A DNA stretch of 56,034 nucleotides from Clostridium sp. GTDB taxonomy: Bacteria; Bacillota; Clostridia; Clostridiales; Clostridiaceae. Each line of letters opens with the position of its first letter. Position 1 is the stretch's first letter. Location: NCBI RefSeq assembly GCF_029258205.1, contig NZ_JARHZJ010000100.1, forward strand, positions 1 through 56,034. Reading direction: 5' to 3'. The notes beneath the pieces are model-generated. The model saw only the letters and a list, made by a program, of their open reading frames with translations, was not told the DNA's origin and made no database searches. Made by a program: the position numbers and the translations under genes. Positions 19,091 to 28,745 of this stretch are shown in pieces.

Positions 19091-20515
19091 ATGCAAAAAA
19101 CAAAAATGATATTTACAATTGGTCCTGCAAGTGATTCAGAAGAAATTTTAAGAAACTTCATAAAAATTGGTATGAATGCAGCTAGATTAAACTTCTCACA
19201 CGGAGACCATGCAAGTCATAAAGAAAAAATAGAACTTATTAAGAGACTTAGAAAAGAGGAAAAATCAGCTACAGCTATCTTATTAGACATTAAAGGTCCT
19301 AAAATAAGAACACATAATTTTAAAAATGGCGAAGCTCAATTAAGAAATGGTGATGAATTCACATTCTCTTGCGGAGATGAGATATTAGGTGATAATACTA
19401 GATGTTCAATCTCTTATAAAAAATTATATGAAGACATAAAACCTGGTGGATCAATACTTGTTGATGATGGACTTTTAGAATTTAAAGTAAAAGAAGTCCG
19501 TGGAACTGATATAATATGTGAAGTTATTGAAGGAGGCACTATAAAAGACCATAAAGGTGTCAATGTACCTAATGTGCCAATCAAACTCCCTGCTGTAACT
19601 GAAAAGGATAAATCCGACTTAATATTTGGTTGTGAAATGGAAGTAGACTTTGTAGCTGCTTCTTTCATAAGAAAACCAGAGGATGTACTTGAAGTTAGAG
19701 AAATTTTAGACTCTCATTGTGGAAAAGATATAAAAATAATATCAAAGATAGAAAGCCAAGAAGGTGTAGATAATATAGATGAAATAATTAAAGTTACTGA
19801 TGGTGTAATGGTTGCTAGAGGTGATATGGGAGTAGAAATTCCTATAGAAAATGTACCTATAATCCAAAAAAATATAATTAAGAAATGTAATCAGGCAGGA
19901 AAAATAGTTATAACAGCAACTCAAATGTTAGATTCTATGATAAGAAATCCAAGGCCTACTAGAGCTGAAGCTTCCGATGTATGTAATGCTATATTTGATG
20001 GTACAGATGCCATAATGCTTAGTGGAGAAAGTGCTTCTGGTAGCTTTCCTATAGAGGCGGCAATGACAATGTCTAAAATAGCAAAAAAAGCAGAAGCTAA
20101 CTTAGACTATAATTATCTTTTAAGAAGATTAAAGGATCCAAATCCAAATCCAGATGCCTTTGCAGATGCTATAAGTTATTCAGCATCCAAAACAGCTAGT
20201 AAATTCCCTACAAAAGCTATAGTAGCAGCCACTCAGACTGGCTCAACTGCTAAGATATTATCAAAATATAAACCTAGTTGTCCAATAATAGCTATTACTC
20301 CATATGAAAAAGTTAGAAGAAGCTTAGCTTTAAACTTTGGAATAATTTCTAAAAAATGTGCTTATTTTAATAGTACAGATGAAATTATAGAAGAAGCTAG
20401 AAAAGTAGCTAAAGAGTTTGAAATAGCTGAAACTGGCGATAATATAATGGTAGCTGCTGGATTCCCAACATCAATAACTGGTGGAACAAACATGCTAAAA
20501 ATCGAAAAAATATAA
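19091..20515 (+). CDS. pyk: Pyruvate kinase
   Basis: The 474-residue enzyme converts phosphoenolpyruvate and ADP to pyruvate and ATP, the last ATP-yielding step of glycolysis. It opens with MQKTKMIFTIGPAS and shows the substrate loop NAARLNFSHGDH, the signature strand IKIISKIESQEG (catalytic lysine and metal-binding glutamate), and VARGDMGVEIP. There is no extra C-terminal PEP-utiliser domain. The ATG at 19091 is chosen because AGGTGG lies just before it; a GTG at 19082 falls inside that site. The gene stands alone and is divergent from pepD. Confidence 0.97.
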   Translation: MQKTKMIFTIGPASDSEEILRNFIKIGMNAARLNFSHGDHASHKEKIELIKRLRKEEKSATAILLDIKGPKIRTHNFKNGEAQLRNGDEFTFSCGDEILGDNTRCSISYKKLYEDIKPGGSILVDDGLLEFKVKEVRGTDIICEVIEGGTIKDHKGVNVPNVPIKLPAVTEKDKSDLIFGCEMEVDFVAASFIRKPEDVLEVREILDSHCGKDIKIISKIESQEGVDNIDEIIKVTDGVMVARGDMGVEIPIENVPIIQKNIIKKCNQAGKIVITATQMLDSMIRNPRPTRAEASDVCNAIFDGTDAIMLSGESASGSFPIEAAMTMSKIAKKAEANLDYNYLLRRLKDPNPNPDAFADAISYSASKTASKFPTKAIVAATQTGSTAKILSKYKPSCPIIAITPYEKVRRSLALNFGIISKKCAYFNSTDEIIEEARKVAKEFEIAETGDNIMVAAGFPTSITGGTNMLKIEKI

Positions 20516-20524
20516 TTTAATATA

Positions 20525-20555
20525 AAAAGGATAGTACTTTTAATACTATCCTTTT
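20525..20555 (+). terminator. Intrinsic terminator between pyk and the S1 gene
   Basis: AAAAGGATAGTA pairs with TACTATCCTTTT and is flanked by A and T tracts, so it can serve the convergent pyk and S1-protein genes in both directions. Confidence 0.85.
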
Positions 20556-20632
20556 CTAATTCTATAAAACTTATAAATTCTTAATTAAATCCATTAATTA
20601 TCTAAATTATTTATAGGTTTTATTTTTAAGAA

Positions 20633-21769
20633 TTATAGATTTAAACCTTTGAATAATTCAGCTAATGAATAACCTTCTTCTTCATCATTATATTTCATAT
20701 ATTCATTTGAAGTTTCTACAGCATCTTTTATACTTAAGCTCATTTTCTTATTTTTATCATCTATATTTAAAATTTTAACCTTAACTTCTTGACCTAATGA
20801 TAAAATATCTGATGGCTTAGCTATATTTTCATCAGTAATTTCTGAAATATGAACTAATCCTTCTATTCCTGGTAATACTTCAACAAAAGCTCCAACCTTT
20901 ATAAAATTAGTTACTTTTCCTGAAACAACATCACCAACTTTTAATCCTTCTAATGTTTCCCATGGATTTTTAATAACATCCTTTAATGAAAGTGCTATTC
21001 TCTCTCTGTCCATATCAACTTCTGATACAAATACTTCTACTTCATCTCCAACTGATACAACCTCTTCTGGCTTATGAACTCTTGACCATGACATATCACT
21101 TAAGTGAACTAATCCTTCCACTCCACCAATATCAACAAAAGCACCAAACTTAGCTAATCTAGTTACTTTTCCCTTTCTTTTTTCTCCTTCTTTAATTGAA
21201 GACCAAAGAGCTTTTTTTTCATTGTTTCTTATTTCTTCATCTATTACTCTTCTTGAAACAACAACTTTTCTATTATCTTTATTAAATTCTATAACTCTAA
21301 CTTCTAAAGTTTTTCCTACTAATTCTTCTAAGTTTTCTATTCTTCTTCCTGCACATTGAGAAGCTGGCATGAATACTCTAAGACCATTAAAATCTCCTAC
21401 TATTCCACCTTTAACAACTTCTTTTAAAGAAACTTTTATTGATTTTTCTTTCTCAAATGCTTCTTTTAAATCATCCCAAACCTTTATTGCATCTGCTCTT
21501 TTCTTTGATAGAAGAACATTTCCTTCTCCATCATCTCCACTTAATACCATTACAAATATATCATCATCTACATTTATTGAATTTATATCAAAATTCTTAT
21601 CATTTGAAATTTCATTTCTTGGCACCACACCATCTGCAAAATGACCAATATTAACTATTATTTCATCATTTTTTACACTTATAACTTTTCCTTTAACTAT
21701 TTCACCTTTATGAAAATGCTTTAACTCAAAGCTATCCATTAATTCTGACATTGTAAGATTTTCACTCAT
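20633..21769 (-). CDS. Ribosomal protein S1-like RNA-binding protein (four S1 repeats)
   Basis: The 378-residue protein is built of four S1 (OB-fold) repeats: about 16-82 (GEIVKGKVISVKNDEIIVNI), 100-165, 188-256 (KGKVTRLAKFGAFVDIGGVEG) and 273-341 (SGKVTNFIKVGAFVEVLPGI). Repeats three and four are best conserved, as in Gram-positive RpsA/YpfD proteins, which have fewer repeats than E. coli S1. It may aid mRNA binding by the 30S subunit, but in this group that function is not firmly shown. The ATG has an AAGGAGATG site. Confidence 0.88.
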   Translation of the reverse strand: MSENLTMSELMDSFELKHFHKGEIVKGKVISVKNDEIIVNIGHFADGVVPRNEISNDKNFDINSINVDDDIFVMVLSGDDGEGNVLLSKKRADAIKVWDDLKEAFEKEKSIKVSLKEVVKGGIVGDFNGLRVFMPASQCAGRRIENLEELVGKTLEVRVIEFNKDNRKVVVSRRVIDEEIRNNEKKALWSSIKEGEKRKGKVTRLAKFGAFVDIGGVEGLVHLSDMSWSRVHKPEEVVSVGDEVEVFVSEVDMDRERIALSLKDVIKNPWETLEGLKVGDVVSGKVTNFIKVGAFVEVLPGIEGLVHISEITDENIAKPSDILSLGQEVKVKILNIDDKNKKMSLSIKDAVETSNEYMKYNDEEEGYSLAELFKGLNL

Positions 21770-21875
21770 GTTTACATCTCCTTTATTTAAGGTTTACTTT
21801 ATAAAATATTTTACATAACTATATGTTATAAAACAAGTATACATATATCTTATTATAGTTTTATATAAATAAAAA

Positions 21876-21906
21876 ATTACCTAATAACATATTGCTATTA
21901 GGTAAT
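21876..21906 (-). terminator. Intrinsic terminator after the HMA metallochaperone gene
   Basis: ATTACCTAATA pairs with TATTAGGTAAT around a 9-base loop, followed on the minus strand by TTTTTATTTATA. It starts within 10 bases of the gene's stop. Confidence 0.85.
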
Positions 21907-21914
21907 AAAATTAC

Positions 21915-22118
21915 TTAATCTTCAATTGAAACTAATTCATAACCAACTTCTTCCAAAGCATCTCTTAAAGTATCTTCATCAACTTCAGTATCAACAACAG
22001 CTCTTCCAACTTCTACTTCTAAAACATCTACTCCATCAACATCTAATAAAGCTGCTTCAACATGTCTAACACAATTTGAACATGACATTCCATCAATCTC
22101 TAAAATAAGTTTGCTCAT
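21915..22118 (-). CDS. HMA-domain metallochaperone, CopZ-like
   Basis: The 67-residue protein is a single heavy-metal-associated (ferredoxin-like) domain with the metal-binding motif MSCSNCVRHVE (CxxC) at about residues 10-20. Proteins of this form carry Cu(I) to copper ATPases. The sequence is strikingly acidic in its second half (EVGRAVVDTEVDEDTLRDAL). No copper ATPase or CsoR lies next to it in this window; it has its own terminator, so it is a stand-alone gene. Copper is the likely but not proven metal. Confidence 0.85.
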   Translation of the reverse strand: MSKLILEIDGMSCSNCVRHVEAALLDVDGVDVLEVEVGRAVVDTEVDEDTLRDALEEVGYELVSIED

Positions 22119-22222
22119 AAAAAAAATCTCTCCTTAAAATTTTAATTTATATTATTTATTTTAATTTTATATAATAATTCATAAATATTGACCCTTAAGT
22201 TTTTAATATCTATGATTTTTAT

Positions 22223-22987
22223 CTAATCTCTAGTAAATACCCATGTATCTCCTTCAGAAAGCCTCTCATTAAACTCATATCCATCTAAATCAAAGTTTTT
22301 TATGTCCTCTGATTCAGTAATCCTATTCTTCGTTATGTATCTAACCATTTGTCCCCTTGCTTTCTTAGCATACACTGTAACAACCTTATATTCAATACCT
22401 TTTCTTTCTTTAAATACAGGAGTTATAACTCTAACTTTTTTCTCAATTTTCTTTATAGACTTATAATACTCATTAGAAGCTAAATTTATAATAACTTTTT
22501 CCTTATGACTTTCTAAATCTTTCAAAACAGCTTCCATTATTTTATTTCCCCAAAAGTCATAAAGATTTTTAGATCCCTCAATTGAAATTTTTGTTCCCAT
22601 TTCTAATCTATATGCCTTTGTTCCATCTAAAGGCTTTAATGCCCCATAAAGTCCTGATAATATTCTTAAAGAGTCATTACAAAATTCTAAATCTTCTTTA
22701 GTAAAGTCATCTGCATCTAGCCCTCTATAGGCTTCCCCTTTAAATGATAATACAAATGGTTTTTCATCACCATAGTAAATTGTATTCCAATCTTGAATTT
22801 TAGTGAATGTTTGTACTCCTAAATCTTCACTTATTTTCATAAGTGGACATAAATCTTGAATTTCTAATTCCTTTAAATTATTCATGATTACTTCAGCCTC
22901 ACTAATAAAAATAGGTTTGCTTGTTTCTATATCTAAATTTGGTCTTGTTAAATCTAAAGTTTTTGCAGGTGATAATAAAGCTATCAC
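22223..22987 (-). CDS. yaaA: Peroxide stress protein YaaA (UPF0246)
   Basis: The 254-residue protein matches the YaaA/DUF328 family from its first residues (IALLSPAKTLDL) through GLYGALKPLDGTKAYRLEMG and NLASNEYYKSI to RGQMVRYI. In E. coli YaaA lowers free iron and DNA damage under peroxide stress. The start is taken as GTG at 22987, which is 6 bases after AGAGGTG; a second GTG at 22996 lies inside that site. The gene stands alone. Confidence 0.9.
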   Translation of the reverse strand: MIALLSPAKTLDLTRPNLDIETSKPIFISEAEVIMNNLKELEIQDLCPLMKISEDLGVQTFTKIQDWNTIYYGDEKPFVLSFKGEAYRGLDADDFTKEDLEFCNDSLRILSGLYGALKPLDGTKAYRLEMGTKISIEGSKNLYDFWGNKIMEAVLKDLESHKEKVIINLASNEYYKSIKKIEKKVRVITPVFKERKGIEYKVVTVYAKKARGQMVRYITKNRITESEDIKNFDLDGYEFNERLSEGDTWVFTRD

Positions 22988-23133
22988 AAGTATCACCTCT
23001 TTCTAATTTGATTAAAAATATTATATAATAAAATAATTTTATTTAAAACTACTCTAAACATATTATTATAGAATTATTTAAATATACTTAATAATAATAC
23101 TTTCAGAAGATTCAATCAATATATTTATAAAAA

Positions 23134-23157
23134 AATTAAGGCCAAAAGACCTTAATT
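23134..23157 (-). terminator. Intrinsic terminator overlapping the stop of the CBS gene
   Basis: AATTAAGG and CCTTAATT pair around CCAAAAGA; the ascending arm includes the stop codon of the CBS protein gene. The minus strand continues with TTTTTTATAAAT. Confidence 0.75.
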
Positions 23158-23562
23158 ATTTTTATATAGACTATTATAGCAGTGATTTATTATATCACTT
23201 CTTTTTATTATTCCTATAAATATACCATTATCATCAACAACTGGTACAAAGTTTTGAGAGATTGCTAATGATATTAAACTTTCCATATTTTCATTAATAC
23301 AAACACTTTTATGTTTAACTCTTCTTGGTATTTCCTTTACACTAACTGTGTTAGTATTTTTAAAATTAAGCTCTGGATTTCTTTTTAAAGTCCAAAGTAA
23401 GTCCCCTTCTGTTAATGTACCTACATATTTTCCTGTTTTATCTATAAGTGGAATAGCTGTGTAGCCATGATGCTCCATTCTTTCAATAACTTGTCTCATT
23501 GTTGCATCAGTATATTCATATGCTACTTCACTTTTTGGTGTTAGAAAAAAAGCAATATTCAT
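23152..23562 (-). CDS. CBS-domain pair protein
   Basis: The 136-residue protein consists of two CBS motifs: about 1-60 (TDATMRQVIERMEHHGYTAI, then GTLTEGDLLWTL) and about 70-130 (NENMESLISLAISQNFVPVV, then GIIKRSDII). Such stand-alone Bateman modules bind adenosine nucleotides and often regulate other proteins. There is no attached enzyme or DNA-binding domain, and the partner is unknown. It stands alone with its own terminator. The ATG is preceded by GGGGAAC. Confidence 0.83.
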   Translation of the reverse strand: MNIAFFLTPKSEVAYEYTDATMRQVIERMEHHGYTAIPLIDKTGKYVGTLTEGDLLWTLKRNPELNFKNTNTVSVKEIPRRVKHKSVCINENMESLISLAISQNFVPVVDDNGIFIGIIKRSDIINHCYNSLYKNN

Positions 23563-23647
23563 AATATATCAGTTCCCCTAATTTTTTATAGTAATTGTTA
23601 TATTTTTATTTTATCATATATATTGTTTTTTAAGTAACAATCTATTG

Positions 23648-24550
23648 TCATTTAGCTAACTTTTTAAATTTATAGTCAAGATCAATGTATTCTGTGTCAT
23701 TTATTAAAGAGTTTGTAGATTCATAAACTAAATTACCTGATAAGGTCTTCTTTAATACAACTTCTTGTATAACATTTCTATTGCATTTTGGACATTTGCC
23801 TATTGATACAAATCTCCAACTAAATAATCTAAAAGGATAATCCATTTCAACCTTAATATTGCATTTAGGGCATTTGAATTCTACATCATCACACTCTAAA
23901 TTATAATTCTTTAAATCTTTAACTCTTATAGAAGGCATATTGTAAACATCTTCTACTATATACTCTTTTACTTTTTTACCATTATATAATCTTTTAAAAA
24001 CCTCTGCCGTATAAACAGCATCATTTAGTGCATCATGTAGTTTACTTTTATCCATTTTTATTTTTAACTCTTCTAAAGCATGTTTTAAGCTCAAAGATTT
24101 TTTATGTGCTAATATCTTTGTACAATATTTTTGTATATCAATATATTTTTTTATCCAACTTATATTTTTATATGAATGATACTTAGCATTATTAACTATG
24201 TGAACAATGTCATCAGTAGCCCATGAACAAAGTATATCATCTTCCCCAATAAAATCTTTAAGGTTGTCCATAGCATCTTCGAATTTAACTCCATCTTTTA
24301 AATGATCTTCAGTTATTCCTGTTATATCTATTATCTTTGGATTTAAAACCTTAAATACTGATGGTTTAATATATGTTTTAAACTCATCTACTTCTTGCAT
24401 GAACTTATTTAATTTTATAGCCCCAATCTCTATTATTTCATTATAGGAATCTAATTCCTTTAATTCTTTCTGCTCATTATAAATATTAGGATAAAATTTT
24501 GTAATATTTTGCATATTATTAAATTCTAGGTCTATTATTACATACCCCAT
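23648..24550 (-). CDS. DEDDh 3'-5' exonuclease with C-terminal zinc-ribbon
   Basis: The 300-residue protein starts with the ExoI motif IDLEFNNMQ, and the ExoIII motif HDALNDAVYTAEVFKRL (about 177-193) contains the catalytic HxxxxD pattern, as in KapD and DnaQ-like RNA/DNA exonucleases. Beyond about residue 225 comes a zinc-ribbon with CPKC and CPKC pairs (FKCPKCNIKV and GKCPKCNRNV). Proteins of this layout may trim DNA or RNA; the substrate is not known. No operon partners. A GAGAGGATG site precedes the ATG. Confidence 0.82.
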   Translation of the reverse strand: MGYVIIDLEFNNMQNITKFYPNIYNEQKELKELDSYNEIIEIGAIKLNKFMQEVDEFKTYIKPSVFKVLNPKIIDITGITEDHLKDGVKFEDAMDNLKDFIGEDDILCSWATDDIVHIVNNAKYHSYKNISWIKKYIDIQKYCTKILAHKKSLSLKHALEELKIKMDKSKLHDALNDAVYTAEVFKRLYNGKKVKEYIVEDVYNMPSIRVKDLKNYNLECDDVEFKCPKCNIKVEMDYPFRLFSWRFVSIGKCPKCNRNVIQEVVLKKTLSGNLVYESTNSLINDTEYIDLDYKFKKLAK

Positions 24551-24744
24551 TCTCTACATCCTCTCACTATCTATATCCATATATAATTATGCCATGAATT
24601 TTGGATTTTTTCATTAAAATTGATTTATTATTTATCTACTAGTTTTTCTAAGAATAAATATTAATTATCCTATCTAATAATTTTTATTTTATTGAGTTAA
24701 TTCCTAAATTTCAATACACAAAACTTAACTTTTATTTAAATAAA

Positions 24745-24797
24745 AAAGGGCAGTATCAAAATATAACAACAAAAGTTATTTTGATACATGCCCTTTT
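24745..24797 (-). terminator. Intrinsic terminator with TATCAAAATA core, after the GmrSD-like gene
   Basis: AAAGGGCA and TGCCCTTT form the lower stem and TATCAAAATA pairs with TTATTTTGATA above it. It starts 7 bases after the gene's stop. Its upper stem shares the core seen in several other terminators of the window. Confidence 0.85.
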
Positions 24798-24803
24798 TAA
24801 TTT

Positions 24804-26549
24804 TTAAAACTTAGTCCAAAGTTCTAAGGCTCTATTAACTAAGCTTTCATGTCTATCTTCTAATGAATCCATATTCCAATCAGATAATTCTAAAACTTCT
24901 CTAGTTATAGCGAAGTCACTTTTCTTACTTAAGTATTGTTCAACTTTTTCAGCAAATGGCTTATTATTAGCTCTAGTATTTTTAGCTCCTGTTATTATAA
25001 CTAAGTTACCAAATTTATTAGCCCAGTTTCTTCTTTGATCAGCTGAGAAGTTATCTTTCCAATAAGTTTCTTTAGCATTTCTAGGAAGAACATGCTCTAT
25101 CATAATCTTATCGCTATAATCTAAAACTTCATTAGCTCTCTTTTCCATATCAAGTCTTACGAAGATATACTTAGGTATCATCATTCTACCCTTACTATAG
25201 AAATCTATATCATTTAAAGCATTTTCAAAGTATGCAGTTGTTCTCTCTAAATCATATAAGAATACTGGAGCTTCTTTTATTTCTTCTAAAGAATCTTTTT
25301 CTTCTATAACTTCTAAAATTCCATAAACTCTATTTAATCTATCAGCAAATGAATTTCCATTTACCCAATCAATAACAAGTCTTTTTTCTAATACCTTAAC
25401 AAATTCTAAAATTAACTTATCATCATTGAATTTCTCAGCAAATCTAATAACTGCTGCCATCCAATCATCATATGGTAAAAATTCTCTCATTATGTTTATT
25501 AAATTTTTATAATAGGATTTTTCTTCATCTGATACACCTTCAAGATTACCATCTATTATATACTTATCATATAAAGCTTTTACAGAAGTTAAATGATTTA
25601 CAAAGTTAACACCTAGATATTCTGGTTCACTTCTAAATATCTTTTTGCTAAACTCTTCATATACACTTTCTTCAACTTTGTTTTTAAGCTTCATTGTTCT
25701 CATGAAACCTATTATCTGATCTAGTTTTTCCTTACCTAAATCTTGTTCATGACTTTCCCAAATATCAGTGTACTCTTTTCTTATTTCAGGATTCATAACT
25801 CTTAAGTTTTCACTCTTTAAAAGATCTGAATCTGTTAATGGTAATCCTCTTGCATTTATTACATTAAATAATCTAAATGCTGAAGTAAATGATTCTGTTG
25901 TTATTACAACTAGTACAACTTTTTGAAGTAAGTAAACTATAAATTCATTTAACTTTTCCTCTAAAAGTTCTCCTTCTTCATTAAAGAAACTATCTCTAAA
26001 TACTTCTATTGCATTAACCATATTTTGTTTAGCTTCTGAAAGTTCTTCCATATCTAAATCTTTTACTAATTCTGTTCCACCATCAGTTAATATATACTTT
26101 TTAAAGAACTCTTCTTCTTTTCCTCTAGCCTTAACTCTTATGCTCTCTTTAATTCCCATAAGAACATTTGGTTTTTGATATATTAAATCAGATAATACTT
26201 TTTTATACTCTTCATTATCTATCAAATCTCTTATTGTAGCAATTAACATAATTATAGATGTAAGTCTTTGTTGTCCATCTATTACATCATATATTCCACA
26301 CCCATCATCCTTATATTCCTTAGAACATAAAACAATACTCCCTAAGAAATATGGCTCATATTGATCAAACTCTTTATTTCCTCTTGCTTTATTTAGTTCT
26401 ACTGATTCCCAAATATCTTCAACTAATTGCTTTAAATTTTCTTTAGTCCAAGAATATGCTCTCTGGTAATCTGGGATTTCAAATAAGAACTTATTACTTA
26501 ATAAATCCTTTATGTAATATTCTTTTGCTTTTACCTTTTCTGTAAACAA
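24804..26549 (-). CDS. GmrSD-like DUF262/DUF1524 protein (predicted modification-dependent nuclease)
   Basis: The 581-residue protein joins a DUF262 (ParB/GmrS-like) domain, with IPDYQRAYSWTKENLKQLVE near its start and YDVIDGQQRLTSI soon after, to a DUF1524 (GmrD, HNH-like) domain containing IEHVLPRNAKETYW and NKFGNLVIITGAKN near its end. In GmrSD type IV restriction enzymes these two parts cleave glucosylated hydroxymethylcytosine DNA. The best start is TTG at 26549, ten bases after AGGAGG; ATG at 26615 falls directly after an upstream terminator and ATG at 26558 is only one base from that AGGAGG. Anti-phage function is inference from the family. Confidence 0.82.
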   Translation of the reverse strand: MFTEKVKAKEYYIKDLLSNKFLFEIPDYQRAYSWTKENLKQLVEDIWESVELNKARGNKEFDQYEPYFLGSIVLCSKEYKDDGCGIYDVIDGQQRLTSIIMLIATIRDLIDNEEYKKVLSDLIYQKPNVLMGIKESIRVKARGKEEEFFKKYILTDGGTELVKDLDMEELSEAKQNMVNAIEVFRDSFFNEEGELLEEKLNEFIVYLLQKVVLVVITTESFTSAFRLFNVINARGLPLTDSDLLKSENLRVMNPEIRKEYTDIWESHEQDLGKEKLDQIIGFMRTMKLKNKVEESVYEEFSKKIFRSEPEYLGVNFVNHLTSVKALYDKYIIDGNLEGVSDEEKSYYKNLINIMREFLPYDDWMAAVIRFAEKFNDDKLILEFVKVLEKRLVIDWVNGNSFADRLNRVYGILEVIEEKDSLEEIKEAPVFLYDLERTTAYFENALNDIDFYSKGRMMIPKYIFVRLDMEKRANEVLDYSDKIMIEHVLPRNAKETYWKDNFSADQRRNWANKFGNLVIITGAKNTRANNKPFAEKVEQYLSKKSDFAITREVLELSDWNMDSLEDRHESLVNRALELWTKF

Positions 26550-26616
26550 AATATACATGCCTCCTAAATTTTTGCTATTTATTCTAAGTCCTCTTTTATT
26601 AATAACTCTACTCATG

Positions 26617-26640
26617 AAAAAAAGCCATTTAAGGCTTTTT
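26617..26640 (-). terminator. Intrinsic terminator after the MutS-like gene
   Basis: AAAAGCC and GGCTTTT arms with a short ATTTAA loop are followed by a T-run. It lies about 90 bases after the MutS-like stop and immediately upstream of the GmrSD-like gene. Confidence 0.75.
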
Positions 26641-26730
26641 CACTAAATACATCATTTGTTTATTATATCAAAATTAATTTAATTTGTCTAAAATTAAGTT
26701 ATTTTACTATTTATATATAGAAGTGTACTT

Positions 26731-28518
26731 TTATTCAATATCTATTCCAGCCATCTTCATTAAATATCTAGCATTTCTTGTTTGTGAAACACCTTTCCTT
26801 AAAATATAGTCAAACTTTAATTTATTATTTTCATAATATTCTCTAAAATTATAATTTTGTATAGTAGAATCCTTTTTCTCCATATCACAAAGTTCAAAAT
26901 CATGAGTTGAAACTAATCCTAATGTATTTCCTTCTAAAAGCTGATTTATTAATATCTCTGCTCCCTCATGTCTATCCAAAGAATTTGTTCCTTTAAATAT
27001 TTCATCTAGCAAGAATAAAATCTTTTCTCCTCTTTTTACACCTTCAACAATAATCTTTATCCTAAGTATCTCTGCATAAAATGAAGATATACTTTCTTCA
27101 AGATTATCTCCAGTTCTCATACAAGTATAAACTTTTAATATTGGAACTTCAAAACTTTCTCCTTTTACAGGAAGTCCTAAATAAGCTAATATACAATTAA
27201 ATCCAACAGTTCTTAAAAATGTACTCTTCCCAGACATATTAGATCCTGTTATTAATATTACTCTCTTATCCTTATTGATATCAAAGTTATTTCCAACACC
27301 TTTTTCTCCTAGCATAGGATGACTAAGATTTTTTCCCTTTAAAGTGTAACCCTCATTTATTTTTGGTATAGCCCATCCATGATTATTATAAGTAAATCCA
27401 GCTAAAGAAACTAAAGCCTCAAAATCTCCCAAAGAAATCATCCATTTTTCAAACTCATCTTTATTAGAATTCTTCCACTTTTCAAGCTTTGATAGAATTT
27501 GATAATCCCAAAGTAAATAACAATTTAATAAAAGATAAAAAGCATTTCCCCTATCATAAAGCCAGTTAGTTGCCTTTTCTAAGCTTTTAAGCTCCTTACT
27601 AGCACTTTTACCATTTATATACAAACATTTTTTTATACTTTGTATTATATTAGACTCAAAATTTTCTTTTTCTATTAATTCTAAAGCCTCTACATATGTT
27701 TTTATTCTATATTTTAAATCTTCAAATATATTTAATCCTTTAATAACTTCCTTATTACCAAGCTTCAAAATACCATAACTTATAACAAGAGAAATTAACA
27801 AAATTTGCCACAAAATAATATTCATGCCAACTAAAATAGTAATTCCAATGTTTATTATTGGCATTATTATTCTAAGAATATTTAATAATGGTGATATTGA
27901 TTTATTGTCCTCCTTTAACCATTCCCCTAAATACTTCTCTTTCTTTCCCTTTTTATCTTTTAATGAAGCTATAAATACATGCCTAAAATCGACTTTTTTA
28001 GAAAGCTCCTTTAAAGCCTCCTGTCTTAATAAAATTTCTTCTTTACTTGGAAGTTCTTCTAACTTTAATAAACGACTTAATTTTTCTCTTCCATAGACAG
28101 TACCAGTTTCATTTATCCATTGAAATAAAGAGTTTTTTCCGAATATATCTAAATCATTTATAAAAGGATGCTTATTATCTAAATATTCTTCTCCTAAATC
28201 ATTAAATTCTCTCCACTTTCCCTCTAACCTAAGAATCTCTTTTTTGTTTACATCTATAAGAGCTTCTCTTTTGCTTATTTTATTAACTATACCTTCATGA
28301 ACCTTTGCTAAATACAAAAACAATATAGAATTTAGCAAAAATAAGATAATACCAAAACTTATTGAACCTATACTATAAGCATAGTAAATAAAAAATAAAA
28401 TACTTAAAGAAACTACTAGTCTTAATGCACTAATTATATTATAATCTCTCTTTAATCTCTTTAAAGCACTTGAATGTTCTTCTATTCTTTTTTCATAAAT
28501 ATCTTTTCTATTCTCCAT
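26731..28518 (-). CDS. MutS-family ATPase with membrane segments
   Basis: The 595-residue protein has the MutS ATPase domain at its C-terminal end: Walker A GSNMSGKSTFLRTVG at about residue 428, Walker B LFLLDEIFKGTNSLDRHEG at about 505 and the switch THDFELCDM. The mismatch-binding domain of MutS1 and the Smr domain of MutS2 are both absent. Instead hydrophobic segments occur at about 34-70 and 215-250, so it is likely membrane-bound. This is a separate, poorly studied MutS-like family in Firmicutes. Function unknown. The ATG has a GAGAGG site. Confidence 0.8.
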   Translation of the reverse strand: MENRKDIYEKRIEEHSSALKRLKRDYNIISALRLVVSLSILFFIYYAYSIGSISFGIILFLLNSILFLYLAKVHEGIVNKISKREALIDVNKKEILRLEGKWREFNDLGEEYLDNKHPFINDLDIFGKNSLFQWINETGTVYGREKLSRLLKLEELPSKEEILLRQEALKELSKKVDFRHVFIASLKDKKGKKEKYLGEWLKEDNKSISPLLNILRIIMPIINIGITILVGMNIILWQILLISLVISYGILKLGNKEVIKGLNIFEDLKYRIKTYVEALELIEKENFESNIIQSIKKCLYINGKSASKELKSLEKATNWLYDRGNAFYLLLNCYLLWDYQILSKLEKWKNSNKDEFEKWMISLGDFEALVSLAGFTYNNHGWAIPKINEGYTLKGKNLSHPMLGEKGVGNNFDINKDKRVILITGSNMSGKSTFLRTVGFNCILAYLGLPVKGESFEVPILKVYTCMRTGDNLEESISSFYAEILRIKIIVEGVKRGEKILFLLDEIFKGTNSLDRHEGAEILINQLLEGNTLGLVSTHDFELCDMEKKDSTIQNYNFREYYENNKLKFDYILRKGVSQTRNARYLMKMAGIDIE

Positions 28519-28692
28519 ATTTATCCTCTCAAAACACTTTTTTAATATTATACCATAGTTAACATATTTTAATGCAAGTCCATTTCTTTAAACTATTATA
28601 CTTTCTAGATGTATATAAAAAAATACTTAAATCTCTTGTAAATAAAGCCTATAAATAAATTAAAAGAAATACATAATTAATCTTTAAAAGTA

Positions 28693-28745
28693 AAAAATGC
28701 TATATCAAAATCTAATAATAAAATTTATTTTGATATAGCATTTTT
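28693..28745 (-). terminator. Intrinsic terminator with TATCAAAAT core, after ptsG
   Basis: AAAAATGCTATATCAAAAT pairs with ATTTTGATATAGCATTTTT, giving a long near-perfect stem with T-tract about 70 bases after the ptsG stop. Confidence 0.85.

Noticed and set aside
22988..22996. A GTG start at 22996 for yaaA.
   Set aside because: It lies within the AGAGGTG ribosome site; the next GTG at 22987 fits the family's start.
26550..26615. An ATG start at 26615 for the GmrSD-like gene, giving a 603-residue protein.
   Set aside because: It follows directly after an upstream terminator and lacks a ribosome site; AGGAGG fits a TTG at 26549.
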